This document shows positions 8,324 through 18,024 of a DNA stretch of 64,000 nucleotides, piece after piece. The translations under genes and the position numbers were made by a program. The DNA is from an uncultured Oscillospiraceae bacterium. GTDB lineage: Bacteria; Bacillota; Clostridia; Oscillospirales; Acutalibacteraceae. Below the pieces are notes generated by a model. The model made no database searches, was not told the DNA's origin, and worked only from the letters and a program-made list of their open reading frames with translations. The stretch spans positions 10,316 through 74,315 of the forward strand of contig CABUFC010000007.1 of NCBI GenBank assembly GCA_902490735.1. The letters run 5' to 3'. Position 1 is the stretch's first letter, and the number at the start of each line of letters is the position of its first letter.

Positions 8324-8399
8324 TGTTTACCTCCTATATCATGAATAATATTTAAAATTTTGTTTAAAATAAGAAAGAACACTTAAAGGAGAGAAGAAA

Positions 8400-8621
8400 A
8401 TGTTCGATAAAATTTGCTTGATTCTTACTATTATCGGTGCGTTAAACTGGGGCAGTATAGGTCTTTTTCAGTTTGACATAGTCGCTGCTATTTTCGGCGG
8501 TGCCGATATGCTATTAAGCCGTATAGTTTATACCTTAGTAGCGTTAGCGGGTATTTGGTGCATTTCGCTCTTATTCAGAAAAGATGACGAAATGGAAAAA
8601 GCAACATCATTTACCGAATAA
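8400..8621 (+). CDS. DUF378 family small membrane protein (YuzA-like)
   Basis: The 73-aa protein has two hydrophobic segments (about residues 4-26 and 34-58) around the conserved ALNWGSIGLFQFDIVA motif, with a short acidic tail. The family is widespread in Firmicutes and has no established function. AAAGGAG lies 9-10 bases before the ATG. It is monocistronic, divergent from rhaB, with its own terminator. Confidence 0.85.
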   Translation: MFDKICLILTIIGALNWGSIGLFQFDIVAAIFGGADMLLSRIVYTLVALAGIWCISLLFRKDDEMEKATSFTE

Positions 8622-8648
8622 AGGCGGCTATAGCCGTCTTTTTTTTTA
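8622..8648 (+). terminator. Terminator after the DUF378 gene
   Basis: GGCGGCTA (8623-8630) pairs with TAGCCGTC (8631-8638, one G-T pair), followed by about 10 T. Confidence 0.8.
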
Positions 8649-8852
8649 CACAAATAAATCGTCTTCAAGATTTCTTATTATTTGTTTGCGCTTTTCTGCA
8701 TCTTCTACCGATAGTACATATTTCCCGTCAATTATTTTTAAGCAGCTGCCTTCGGTAGCTTCTTTTGGTAAAAGGTTAGATTTTACCGTAATAAATTCAC
8801 CGTCGTCTTCTAATATGGCAAAATCTTCTTCAAATCTATCAATTATTAACAT
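8646..8852 (-). CDS. DUF3006 domain protein
   Basis: The 68-aa protein begins MLIIDRFEEDFAILEDDGE and ends RKQIIRNLEDDLFV. This fits DUF3006, a small beta-rich family often found next to ComEC-like metallo-beta-lactamase genes. Its ATG (ribosome-binding site GAGGTG) overlaps the end of the upstream MBL-like gene by 14 bases, so the two are probably co-translated. The function is unknown; a linked role with the neighbour is inferred from position. Confidence 0.8.
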   Translation of the reverse strand: MLIIDRFEEDFAILEDDGEFITVKSNLLPKEATEGSCLKIIDGKYVLSVEDAEKRKQIIRNLEDDLFV

Positions 8853-9699
8853 ATTGCACCTCGTTGGTTATATTTTTAAAACCGTCTTTACTAAAGCTAA
8901 AGATAATGTCGCCTTCGTTAAACGTTGATAGTGTTTTAATCCCTGTTTTTTGCTCGAAATACTCACTGTCTTCCACCGAATAATCGTTTTTGTCAGCGGA
9001 TGCTATAGCGTACTTTGGTTTTAAAGATTTAAAAAAGTCATAATCTATAAATCCTTCGCATTGTGTTGGAACGGTTACAATATCTGCCTTAAGATTTAAC
9101 GCTTTAAGTCTAAAAGTAAGCGGCATTTCCATATTTGAAGTGTACAAAATATTTTTACCAAATGCAGAAATCATTAAAATTACCGAGCGGTTATTATATT
9201 TTAACTCTGAATTATTATAATAGACGATTTTTATATCAAAGTTTCCAACTTTATAAACATTTCCTGACGTCGCAAAACCAACGTTTTTGTTATCCATTAA
9301 CGAGTTTTTGACGGTCTTTGTTATAATTTCATCGTAATCAAAATCGGAAAACTTTGGGCAAATAATGTTTTTTATTGTGTAGTGATATGCGACCGAAAAA
9401 TATCCGCCTATATGGTACGATGATGTATTAGTAATAAAGCCGTACTTAAAATCATGTATTTTAAGCTTTTTTGCCTGCCTTAAGATATGCGAAGAACTGT
9501 ATTTTGCAGAACCGAAGTCAATTATAGCGGCAGTGTCTTTACTTTTTATTATAAGGCAGTAACCGTCTTTACAGTTAATAAAAGAAACCGTATCGTCAAA
9601 TGCTACGTTATTGTTAAAATCCGAAACAACTAAAGACGCAATTATTAAAATAACAAAAAATGCAATGAACCACTTATATTTTAATATCTTTTTTCCCAT
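8839..9699 (-). CDS. Membrane-anchored ComEC-type MBL-fold protein with degenerate metal site
   Basis: The 286-aa protein has one N-terminal membrane anchor (about residues 9-28) and an extracytoplasmic domain that follows the ComEC/Rec2 C-terminal MBL layout: VSFINCKDGYCLIIKSKDTAAIIDFG, a helix, then FITNTSSYHIGGYFSV at the place of the usual THxHxDHxGG. Of the metal ligands only the last His of that motif (YHIGG) is visible; the HxHxD residues are N-T-S-S-Y. The start of the domain (usually DVGQGD) is CKDGYC. It may therefore be a non-catalytic binding protein. It overlaps ygiQ by 19 bases and DUF3006 by 14. Confidence 0.7.
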   Translation of the reverse strand: MGKKILKYKWFIAFFVILIIASLVVSDFNNNVAFDDTVSFINCKDGYCLIIKSKDTAAIIDFGSAKYSSSHILRQAKKLKIHDFKYGFITNTSSYHIGGYFSVAYHYTIKNIICPKFSDFDYDEIITKTVKNSLMDNKNVGFATSGNVYKVGNFDIKIVYYNNSELKYNNRSVILMISAFGKNILYTSNMEMPLTFRLKALNLKADIVTVPTQCEGFIDYDFFKSLKPKYAIASADKNDYSVEDSEYFEQKTGIKTLSTFNEGDIIFSFSKDGFKNITNEVQYVNN

Positions 9700-11525
9700 T
9701 TGTTTTTTGTCTTTACTTTTTTATTTGGCCGTTTTACAGGTTTAAAAGCATTATACGGTTTAATAAGACAATTCGGTCCAAACCCAATTAAATCTTCTCT
9801 GCCGGCTTGTTTTAATGCCTTTAAAACTATTGGCCTGTTTTCCGGTTTAAAATACTGCAGCAATGCCCTTTGCATGGCTTTTTCGCTTGGGGTTTTAGGA
9901 ACAAAAACATCCTTATTTGTATAAGGATCTATGCCGGTATAGTACATACAAGTGGAAATTGTTCCGGGTGTTGGATAAAAATCCTGAACCTGCTCCGGAT
10001 GAAGATTGTTCTTTTTTAAAAAGAGCGCTAATTTAATTGCATCCTCTATTCGGCTACCCGGATGACTTGACATTAAATACGGCACAAGATATTGCTTTTT
10101 ATTAATTCCTTTTGTAATATCGTAAAACCTTTTTGAAAACCTGTTGTATGTATCGATATGAGGTTTACCCATTTTATCAAGAACAAAATCGGAGCAATGC
10201 TCGGGTGCAACTTTTAGCTGACCGCTTACGTGGTTTTTAACCAGTTCTTTAAAAAAGCTTTCGTCTTTATCCAGTAAAAGATAATCAAATCTAATTCCCG
10301 AGCGTATAAAAACCTTTTTTATTTTTGGAATGGCGGAAATCTTTTTTAAAAGCTGTAAATATTCTGTATGAGAAACCTCTAAGTTTTCGCACGGAGTAGG
10401 CGCTAAACATTTTTTGCCGCGACACATTCCGTACTTTTTCTGCTTTTTACAGCTGGGCTTCCTAAAATTGGCAGTGGGTCCGCCAACGTCGTGAATATAT
10501 CCTTTAAAATGAGGATTATTAGCCAAAAGCTTTGCTTCAGATAAAACAGAGCTTTCACTTCTTGAGGTAACTGTTCTTCCCTGGTGAAAAGCAATCGAAC
10601 AAAAATTGCAAGCGCCAAAACATCCGCGGTTATGTGTAATAGAAAATTCAACTTCTTGAATGGCAGGTACGCCGCCCATTTTTTCATATGAAGGATGATA
10701 ATAGCGTTCATAATTTAATGCGTAAATATTATCAAGTTCCTCGCGAGAAAGCGGCGGCTGCGGCGGATTTTGCACAAGAATTTTATTGTTATGCTGCTGT
10801 AAAAGGCGTTTACCGTACACATGGTCGTGTTCATCGTACTGCATTTTACATGCCTTTGCATATTTGCGTTTATCATTAATACATTCTTCAAAGGACGGCA
10901 AAACTATACCTTTAATATCTGCATTTGCATCTTCGGCATAGCAAATACCTCGAATATGCTTATAATCTTCCCCGTTTTTTAATGCGACGGCTAATTCGCT
11001 TATTGACCGCTCGCCCATGCCGTAAGATAAAACATCCGCTCCGCTATCAAAAAGAACAGAAGGCATAACTTTATCTGCCCAGTAATCGTAGTGAGCAAAT
11101 CTACGCAAAGACGCTTCAAGTCCGCCGATTATTACAAAACTATCTTTAAAAGCCTGCTTGATTAATTTTGTATAAACAATTACGGCGCGGTCGGGTCTAA
11201 GTCCGGCTTTATTACCGGGTGAATATGCGTCGTTACTTCTTTTTCGCTTGGCGGCAGTGTAATGTGCCACCATAGAATCGATAACGCCGGCATTTACCAA
11301 AAATGCATACTTAGGGCTACCCAGCCGCGAAATATCGGTTGTATCGTTATATTTAGGTTGAGCAATAATTCCAACACTATAGCCTAAATTTTCCAGCATC
11401 CTAGATAAAATAGCGGTTCCAAACGAAGGGTGATCCACATATGCATCCCCGGTTACAAATATGAAATCAAACTGCGAAATATTTAGTTTTAGCATTTCTT
11501 CTTTTGTAGTCGGTAAAAATGCCAT
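9681..11525 (-). CDS. YgiQ family radical SAM protein (UPF0313)
   Basis: The 614-aa protein has the N-terminal DUF-type region beginning FLPTTKEEM, VIIGGLEASLRRFAHYDYW near residue 140, and the radical SAM cluster motif RGCFGACNFCSIAFHQGR near residue 297 (CxxxCxxC). After that come Cys-rich segments (CKKQKKYGMCRGKKCLAPTPC) and PTPGTISTCMYYTG. YgiQ proteins are conserved but their reaction is unproven. The gene sits directly after ftsK/spoIIIE. Confidence 0.92.
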   Translation of the reverse strand: MAFLPTTKEEMLKLNISQFDFIFVTGDAYVDHPSFGTAILSRMLENLGYSVGIIAQPKYNDTTDISRLGSPKYAFLVNAGVIDSMVAHYTAAKRKRSNDAYSPGNKAGLRPDRAVIVYTKLIKQAFKDSFVIIGGLEASLRRFAHYDYWADKVMPSVLFDSGADVLSYGMGERSISELAVALKNGEDYKHIRGICYAEDANADIKGIVLPSFEECINDKRKYAKACKMQYDEHDHVYGKRLLQQHNNKILVQNPPQPPLSREELDNIYALNYERYYHPSYEKMGGVPAIQEVEFSITHNRGCFGACNFCSIAFHQGRTVTSRSESSVLSEAKLLANNPHFKGYIHDVGGPTANFRKPSCKKQKKYGMCRGKKCLAPTPCENLEVSHTEYLQLLKKISAIPKIKKVFIRSGIRFDYLLLDKDESFFKELVKNHVSGQLKVAPEHCSDFVLDKMGKPHIDTYNRFSKRFYDITKGINKKQYLVPYLMSSHPGSRIEDAIKLALFLKKNNLHPEQVQDFYPTPGTISTCMYYTGIDPYTNKDVFVPKTPSEKAMQRALLQYFKPENRPIVLKALKQAGREDLIGFGPNCLIKPYNAFKPVKRPNKKVKTKNKWEKRY

Positions 11526-11526
11526 G

Positions 11527-13917
11527 TTATTCTTCCCTTGCCCGTTTTTCCAGAAGCTCCGACTTTGTAATTAGCACTTCGCGCGGTTTAGCACCTTCAT
11601 ATGGACCTATAATTCCTTTTACTTCCATTTGGTCCATAATTCTTGCGGCTCTTGCATATCCAAGCTTTAATTTACGCTGCAGCATAGAAGTAGAAGCTTG
11701 GCCGGCATCTACCACACAGTCAATAGCCGCGTCTATCATCGGGTCAAAATCGCCGTCTTCTTCATCATCGCTTTTACCGTTCTTTTTATTAAGCGCCTTT
11801 TCTGCCTGCTTTTCAATTTCATCCATTACATCATTATCGTATTCGTGTTCATATTCGCCTTTTACATAATCAATAACCTTTTCAATTTCGGCATCAGAAA
11901 CAAAGCACCCCTGAATACGTGTAGGTTTATTTGAGCCTACCGGACTAAACAGCATATCGCCTCTGCCAAGAAGCTTTTCGGCACCGTTTGTATCTAATAT
12001 TGTTCGACTGTCTATATAAGATGAAACTGCAAAAGCAATTCTTGACGGGATATTTGCTTTAATAAGTCCGGTTACAACATCGACAGACGGGCGCTGTGTT
12101 GCAATTATTAAATGCATACCGGCGGCCCTTGCTTTTTGAGCAAGACGGCAAATTGAATCTTCAACCTCACGCGGCGAAGTCATCATTAAATCTGCAAGCT
12201 CGTCAATAATAATTACAATTTGAGGAATATGATCAAGGTCTTCAACCTTTTGCGCCAGCAAATTATATCCTGTAAGATCCCTAACGTTATTATCGGCAAA
12301 TATTTTATATCGCCTTTCCATTTCGTTAATAGCCCAAGATAAAGTAGCAGACGCTTTTCTGGGGTCGGTAACAACCGGAACCAACAAATGCGGAATCCCG
12401 TTGTATACGCTAAGTTCTACCATTTTAGGGTCTATAAAAATAAATTTTAAATCATTCGGCGAAGCTTTATATAAAAGACTTATAATCATCGAATTAATGC
12501 AAACCGATTTACCGGAGCCGGTAGATCCTGCTATAAGCCCGTGAGGCATTTTAGCAATATCGGTTACAATAGCGTTGCCGCCGATATCTTTGCCAAGCGC
12601 AACAGTTAAATTGCTTTTTGCAGAAATAAATTCATCAGATTCAAGTATATCGCGTACACATACAACTGATGTTTGCTTATTGGGCACCTCAATACCTACA
12701 GCCGCTTTATTTGGAATCGGCGCTTCTATTCTTACACCGGCTGTAGCAAGATTTAGCGCAATATCATCAGATAAATTTGTTATTTTGCTAACCTTTACAC
12801 CCGCGGAAGGCTGTAGCTCGTAACGCGTTACGGCAGGTCCTTGCGAAACATTCAACACCCTTGTTTCTACGCCGAACGATCTTAAAACATCGACAAGTCT
12901 GTTTGCCGTGTTTTCCATTTCGTTATAGTTTTTATTTGATGTTTTAGCACCGCTTTTTAACAAAGTAAGCGGCGGAAAACGATATTCGGGTACAAAAGAA
13001 TCTTCTTGTGATAAATCGTCGCTTAATGTTTCAGTCTTTTTTGAGGCTTTCTTTTGTTTTTTGCTTTCTTCTAAAACTTTTGAAAACGGTATTGATTCGC
13101 CATCCCCGTTTTCTATGTTATATTCTTTTGTATCGCTTGTTTTTTCAGAATCATCATAATATGTTTCTACTAAATGTTTACCCTTCTCTGTAGGAGCGTC
13201 ATTTGGGCGGTCAACAGGAATGTCGTCAACCGGAATATCAAACTTAAAAGGCTCCGGTTTTTCATCCTGTTCTTCTAAAGAGCTTTCATCTTTATCGTCT
13301 TCCGCAACTTCAACGCGCTTTTTAGAAAAGCGTTTTATAAAAAATCTTAAAACAGTGCCAAGATTTAAATCTGCTATAAGCATTACAAAAATAAAAAGCA
13401 ATAACAACAGCACAATACATGCCCCGGTTGTGCTTAGAGCATATTTTAAGGGATATCCGATAATGCCGCCCATTACGCCGGCACCTTTAATTTCAACACC
13501 GTTATTATATGTATCGACTATATGTTCTAAATACCCATAGTTCTCGCCCGAAGTAAAAATATCAATTAATGAAGCAATGGATAAAAAAAGCACTCCAATT
13601 TCAACAAACTTTGCCGTCATCCTGCCGTCATATCTCTCTAAGGCCTGCATAACGGCTACAACCATTAAAAAAATCGGGACTATAAAAGATAAAGCGCCAA
13701 ACAGCCCGAAAATAACATCATGTAAAAATTTCCAGACATTTTCACCGGGGATAATAACTAACGCCAAGAGCAACAAAGACAGCGCAAAAATAACTATCGT
13801 TACAATTTCTTTTTTGCGCTGATTTTTTTTACTGCGGTAATTATCCGCTTCTCTTTTTTGAATGGAGGTGGCAGTACTGCTGCGTTTTTTAGCAGATGTT
13901 TTGCTTTTGGTTGCCAT
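11527..13917 (-). CDS. DNA translocase FtsK/SpoIIIE
   Basis: The ATG at 13917 is chosen because AAGGA lies 8 bases before it; a longer frame reaches 13953 but overlaps the upstream gene and lacks a ribosome-binding site. The protein is 796 aa. It has four or so membrane helices within about residues 35-200, an acidic/low-complexity linker to about 320, Walker A AGSTGSGKS near 462, Walker B IVIIIDELADLMM near 570, and a C-terminal winged-helix gamma domain from about 725. It pumps chromosomal DNA through the closing septum. Adjacency to tepA matches Bacillus ymfB-spoIIIE, so SpoIIIE function is likely, but the family cannot be split by sequence alone. Confidence 0.93.
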   Translation of the reverse strand: MATKSKTSAKKRSSTATSIQKREADNYRSKKNQRKKEIVTIVIFALSLLLLALVIIPGENVWKFLHDVIFGLFGALSFIVPIFLMVVAVMQALERYDGRMTAKFVEIGVLFLSIASLIDIFTSGENYGYLEHIVDTYNNGVEIKGAGVMGGIIGYPLKYALSTTGACIVLLLLLFIFVMLIADLNLGTVLRFFIKRFSKKRVEVAEDDKDESSLEEQDEKPEPFKFDIPVDDIPVDRPNDAPTEKGKHLVETYYDDSEKTSDTKEYNIENGDGESIPFSKVLEESKKQKKASKKTETLSDDLSQEDSFVPEYRFPPLTLLKSGAKTSNKNYNEMENTANRLVDVLRSFGVETRVLNVSQGPAVTRYELQPSAGVKVSKITNLSDDIALNLATAGVRIEAPIPNKAAVGIEVPNKQTSVVCVRDILESDEFISAKSNLTVALGKDIGGNAIVTDIAKMPHGLIAGSTGSGKSVCINSMIISLLYKASPNDLKFIFIDPKMVELSVYNGIPHLLVPVVTDPRKASATLSWAINEMERRYKIFADNNVRDLTGYNLLAQKVEDLDHIPQIVIIIDELADLMMTSPREVEDSICRLAQKARAAGMHLIIATQRPSVDVVTGLIKANIPSRIAFAVSSYIDSRTILDTNGAEKLLGRGDMLFSPVGSNKPTRIQGCFVSDAEIEKVIDYVKGEYEHEYDNDVMDEIEKQAEKALNKKNGKSDDEEDGDFDPMIDAAIDCVVDAGQASTSMLQRKLKLGYARAARIMDQMEVKGIIGPYEGAKPREVLITKSELLEKRAREE

Positions 13918-13930
13918 ATCTTCCGTCCTT

Positions 13931-14653
13931 TCAATCTTTGCGATTATTTTCATTTTTTTTAATCATATCATAAAGAGCATCAAGTGCATCCGAAAGTTTT
14001 CCTATTCCATCAATAAGTCCAACTTCTACAGCCTTGTCCCCATTTAAAATGCTGCCCATATCTGTTGCCTGCTCGCCGGTCTTCATCATAAGCTTTGTAA
14101 GGCGTGACTTTGTAATTTTGGAATTATCAACAACAAAATTAATAATTCTTTCTTGCATACGCTCAAAATAATCCAGCGTTTGTTGAACACCGACAACCAG
14201 TCCATTTGTGCGTACCGGATGCACCGTCATTGTGGCACTTTTAACTATAAAGCTCTTTTTAGCCGCAACAGCAAGCGGAACACCGATTGAATGACCACCG
14301 CCGAGAACTAAAGAAACTGTAGGCTTTTTCATGCCGGAAATAAGTTCTGCTATTGCAAGCCCCGCTTCAACATCGCCGCCCATTGTGTTCAAAACAACCA
14401 ACAGGCCTTTAATTTTGGGATCCTCCTCGATAGCTATTAGCTGAGGAATTACGTGCTCGTACCGTGTGGCTTTTGCGTTTGCCGGAAGATTATAATGTCC
14501 CTCAATTTCACCGACAATTGTAAGACAATATATCGGAAAACCGCCGTATGATTCAGTTACGGCGCCCATTTGCTTTATTTGTTCAAAGCGATCGTTATTT
14601 TCGCTCGTTTCAGTATTTTGGCTTTCAGAATTTTCATTATAATAGCTTTGCAT
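13931..14653 (-). CDS. tepA: ClpP-class serine protease TepA-like
   Basis: The 240-aa protein has a polar N-terminal stretch, then a ClpP/crotonase fold: LLVVLNTMGGDVEAGLAIAELI, GGGHSIGVPLAVAA (Ser at about residue 118 as nucleophile), and MTVHPVRTNG with the predicted catalytic His. TepA (YmfB) is a cytosolic protease reported to act on signal peptides and assist export in Bacillus, and it lies next to spoIIIE there as well. It is the first gene of the tepA-ftsK-ygiQ-MBL-DUF3006 operon, with a consensus promoter. Confidence 0.87.
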   Translation of the reverse strand: MQSYYNENSESQNTETSENNDRFEQIKQMGAVTESYGGFPIYCLTIVGEIEGHYNLPANAKATRYEHVIPQLIAIEEDPKIKGLLVVLNTMGGDVEAGLAIAELISGMKKPTVSLVLGGGHSIGVPLAVAAKKSFIVKSATMTVHPVRTNGLVVGVQQTLDYFERMQERIINFVVDNSKITKSRLTKLMMKTGEQATDMGSILNGDKAVEVGLIDGIGKLSDALDALYDMIKKNENNRKD

Positions 14654-14705
14654 AACAACACCTCTAATGTTTATTATGCCAAAAACTATCCATTTTATCT
14701 ATTTT

Positions 14706-14734
14706 ATTATACTATAGAGACTTTTCTTTTTCAA
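14706..14734 (-). promoter_or_regulatory. Promoter of tepA operon
   Basis: TTGAAA (reverse complement of 14729-14734), 17 bp, TATAAT (14706-14711) on the minus strand, about 53 bases before the tepA start. Confidence 0.65.
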
Positions 14735-14758
14735 GTATAATTATATTTATATATTATA

Positions 14759-14786
14759 ATAAGCCGAGGAATATTCCTCGGCATTA
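14759..14786 (-). terminator. Terminator after mutS2
   Basis: A perfect 20-base palindrome GCCGAGGAATATTCCTCGGC at 14763-14782, just after the mutS2 stop, followed on the minus strand by TTATTATAAT. It ends the phoH-to-mutS2 transcript. Confidence 0.75.
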
Positions 14787-14787
14787 T

Positions 14788-17160
14788 TTATTTAAATTCT
14801 ATTATCGTTACCCCGTTTTCTCCTTCACCGAAAACACCGGGACGACTGCTTTTTATTACGTTTATTGTTTTGACGTGTTTTCTTATTGCGTCGCGAAGCA
14901 CGCCTGTTCCTTTTCCGTGTATTATTGTTGCGCTGGTAACGCCCGATAATATGCAGGAATCAATAAACCTGTCAAGCTCGATAATCCCTTCATCTACAGA
15001 CTGCCCTCTTATGTCTAGTTCGCGTTTTATCTCACGTTCGGCGCTGCTTTTTATTCCTGTAACTTTGCGCGAAGGCTTAATATCGGCCGTGTTATTTTCA
15101 AGTAAAATAACATCGTTTAAGCTTACCGTAGTATTAATGTTTCCTATTTTTACGTGAAGCTTTTCATTGTCAATTTTCGACAGGACCGCTTCTTTTTCAA
15201 TGCCCTTAATTTTAAGTCTATCCCCTTTTTTTAGCGGCCGTGGCAAAACATAATCATCGTTATTGTCAATTTTTGCGTCAATTTTATTCTCAATTGATTT
15301 TAAAGCTTTATTAATAGCACTTCTTGCTTTTAAAACAGATTCGTCTGCATTGCTTTTATTGATATTCGAGCGCAGTTTTTCAAGCTCGTTTAGCAAACGG
15401 TTTGATTCATTTCTTGCAAAATCCAGCATTTGTTCGGACTGCTCTTTGGCCTTTATAATTATTTTTTCTTTAGTAGTATCAATTTCCTGTAATTTTGTAT
15501 CAGCCGATTTTTTAGCGCTTTCAAGAGCAGATCGCAGCGCAGATGCTGTTGCACGCTCCTTTTCCGCAATAATTCTTTGGGCCTGCAATTTTTCGACAAA
15601 ACTGTCAAACCTTTTATCGTCCTCTTTTACAAGATTCCCGGCATAATCGACTATTTCAGGCAAAAGTCCAAGCTTTTTAGAAATCTCAAAAGCATTGCTT
15701 TTACCGGGCACGCCGACTAACAAGCGATACGTTGGCTTTAATGTTTCTACATCAAACTCGCAAGAAGCGTTGCAGGTGTTTTCCCGAGAAAGTGCATATC
15801 CTTTAAGCTCTGCATAGTGAGTGGTGGCGGCGATTTTTGCGTTTTTATTTAATAAATACTCGAGAATAGCTTCGGCAAGCGCCGCACCTTCCGCGGGATC
15901 TGTGCCTGCGCAAATTTCATCTAAAAGCACAAGCGTTTCATTATCGCTTAATTTGATAATATCAATTATATTTTTAATATGACTTGAAAAGGTCGATAGC
16001 GACTGAGCTATGCTTTGCTCGTCGCCGATATCCGCAAGCACGTTTTTAAATATTGAAATTTCACTGCCTTCGTCTGCCGGTATCATTAGCCCGCATTCAC
16101 ACATAAGCGTTAAAAGTCCGATAGTTTTTAGTGTTACGGTTTTACCACCGGTATTCGGACCTGTAATTAATAGTAAGTTATAATCTTTTCCGAGTTCCAA
16201 AGACACAGGAACTACTGCATCTTTGTTTATAAGCGGATGGCGTGCATTTTTAAGCCGTATTTTGCCGTTATTGTTTAACTTAGGCATTGCAGCCTTCATG
16301 GAAAAAGCAAGTTTAGCCTTAGCAAACAATAAATCAAGAGACAAAAGCGCATTATATGATATTTCCAACTGCAGTTTATAGTTTGCAACTTCAGCTGAAA
16401 GCTCAAATAAAATACGATCGATTTCATCTTTTTCCTTGCCTTCAAGAAGTCTTATTTCGTTATTTATTTCCACTACTTCCATAGGTTCAATAAATAGCGT
16501 AGCGCCGGTAGATGAAGTATCGTGCACAAGACCCAAAACACTGTTTTTATGCTCGCTTTTTACGGGAACTACAAATCTTCCTTGCCGCTGTGTCACTATA
16601 GCGTCCTGCAAATATTTTGATTTGGAGCCTTTTATTATTCTATCAAGCTTATCGCGGACAGACAGTGCCGCCTTGTTTATTTTTTTACGTATATCGTAAA
16701 GAATTGGCGAAGCATTATCATACAATTCCGACTCGGATTTAATTGTAGAAAATATTCTTTCTTCTAAAAATTTATTTGGAGACAACTGATTAAACAATTC
16801 GTCTAACGAACCGTCAATACCTTCATTAGATTCTCGCCACGAAAAAACAGACCGTGTAACTCGCAATAGTTCGCCTACTGTTAAAAGTTCGGTCATGTTC
16901 AGCATGCCGCCAATATCTGCACGGGCTACAAACGAGCTTACATTTTTAACACTGCCAAAGCTCGGCGCCGAATATTTAGATATAATTTTATAGGCGTCAT
17001 CAGTCTGCTTTAATAAAAGCTTAACTTTAGAAAAATCGGTTTCCGGCAAAATTTCGCGTGCCAAAGTTTTAGCGTCCGCTAAATTTGCCTCATCCGCCAA
17101 TTTATCTAAAACCTTGTCAAGTTCTAGTGTTTTACAGCTTTTTAACAATAAATCAGTCAT
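14788..17160 (-). CDS. mutS2: Endonuclease MutS2
   Basis: The 790-aa protein has the MutS core and ATPase without the mismatch-reading N-terminus. Walker A is ITGPNTGGKTVTLKT near residue 333, followed by LVLLDEICAGTDPAEGAAL (Walker B and signature) and ATTHYAELK. A coiled coil (about 515-620) precedes the C-terminal Smr nuclease domain (about 713-790) with LDIRGQS and IIHGKGTGVL. MutS2 acts against homologous recombination and, in recent work on Bacillus, on collided ribosomes. It ends the operon that starts with phoH. Confidence 0.95.
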   Translation of the reverse strand: MTDLLLKSCKTLELDKVLDKLADEANLADAKTLAREILPETDFSKVKLLLKQTDDAYKIISKYSAPSFGSVKNVSSFVARADIGGMLNMTELLTVGELLRVTRSVFSWRESNEGIDGSLDELFNQLSPNKFLEERIFSTIKSESELYDNASPILYDIRKKINKAALSVRDKLDRIIKGSKSKYLQDAIVTQRQGRFVVPVKSEHKNSVLGLVHDTSSTGATLFIEPMEVVEINNEIRLLEGKEKDEIDRILFELSAEVANYKLQLEISYNALLSLDLLFAKAKLAFSMKAAMPKLNNNGKIRLKNARHPLINKDAVVPVSLELGKDYNLLLITGPNTGGKTVTLKTIGLLTLMCECGLMIPADEGSEISIFKNVLADIGDEQSIAQSLSTFSSHIKNIIDIIKLSDNETLVLLDEICAGTDPAEGAALAEAILEYLLNKNAKIAATTHYAELKGYALSRENTCNASCEFDVETLKPTYRLLVGVPGKSNAFEISKKLGLLPEIVDYAGNLVKEDDKRFDSFVEKLQAQRIIAEKERATASALRSALESAKKSADTKLQEIDTTKEKIIIKAKEQSEQMLDFARNESNRLLNELEKLRSNINKSNADESVLKARSAINKALKSIENKIDAKIDNNDDYVLPRPLKKGDRLKIKGIEKEAVLSKIDNEKLHVKIGNINTTVSLNDVILLENNTADIKPSRKVTGIKSSAEREIKRELDIRGQSVDEGIIELDRFIDSCILSGVTSATIIHGKGTGVLRDAIRKHVKTINVIKSSRPGVFGEGENGVTIIEFK

Positions 17161-17163
17161 AAT

Positions 17164-18012
17164 TTATAATACGGATATTTGATGAACCAATACTTTTTCT
17201 TGGCCCTCTTTTACGGCAATAATGCCTTCTTTGTTTTCAAGTTTTTGATTAGAATTCGTACTATCCGGCAACCCTGCCCACGGCTCAATGCAAATATACC
17301 CGCCGTTACGCACAGTCCAAATTAAAAGATATGGAAAATCATCAAATTTAACTTCTATTTTTTCGTTTGTCAAATTATTTTTAACATAAACCGTACGCGA
17401 TTTATGTTCTTTTAAAATTATTGCATCTATATCAAAATAATCGTAATTTAATGGCAATTCGTGATTTTTAAGCTTAATTTGTTCCGTGTTAAATGTTACA
17501 ATATTGCCGTCCACTAAATATCTTGAGAGCTCGGTGTCATTAGGAAATACTATAGAATAATTCTCAAAGCCATCACTTAACATATAGCCTTCGTGTGCGC
17601 CGGCAGAAAAATATATGGTTTTATTATCGGTATTTAAAAATTTGTAAGTAACTTCTAAACTGTCGTCAACTATTTTATAAATAATTCTGTATTCATAGCT
17701 AAACGGATATCCTTCGTTGTGGTTTTCCTTACTTGACAATAAAAAGCAGGCTTCGTCAGTCTTTTCGTACTCAACATTAAACATACTCGTTTTTGCAAAG
17801 CCATGCTTTTTTAAATGGTACGGTTTGCCGTTATAAAAATATGTATCATCAATAAGTCCGCCGCAGATCGGAAACAAATTGTAGGCTCTGCCGTGCCAAT
17901 ACTTCGGGTCTCCTTGCCATAAATACTCTTTCCCGTTTTTAATAAAATGCCAAAGTTCGGCGCCCAGTGGATTAATTTGAATTTTTAAATTATTAGAGTT
18001 TAGTTCAACCAT
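17164..18012 (-). CDS. Aldose 1-epimerase family protein
   Basis: The 282-aa protein belongs to the galactose-mutarotase superfamily. It shows KKHGFAKTSMF (catalytic His region), SAGAHEGYML and CIEPWAGLPDS, where the Glu fits the catalytic base. The family interconverts alpha and beta anomers of free sugars; the sugar specificity is not visible. It lies between recO and mutS2 (3 bases from mutS2, 12 from recO), a position without an obvious functional link. Confidence 0.88.
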   Translation of the reverse strand: MVELNSNNLKIQINPLGAELWHFIKNGKEYLWQGDPKYWHGRAYNLFPICGGLIDDTYFYNGKPYHLKKHGFAKTSMFNVEYEKTDEACFLLSSKENHNEGYPFSYEYRIIYKIVDDSLEVTYKFLNTDNKTIYFSAGAHEGYMLSDGFENYSIVFPNDTELSRYLVDGNIVTFNTEQIKLKNHELPLNYDYFDIDAIILKEHKSRTVYVKNNLTNEKIEVKFDDFPYLLIWTVRNGGYICIEPWAGLPDSTNSNQKLENKEGIIAVKEGQEKVLVHQISVL

Positions 18013-18024
18013 ATATGTACCCCT

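Noticed and set aside
8040..8348. 102-codon plus-strand frame
   Set aside because: It lies opposite rhaB, has no ribosome-binding site and reads as the antisense of a conserved kinase.
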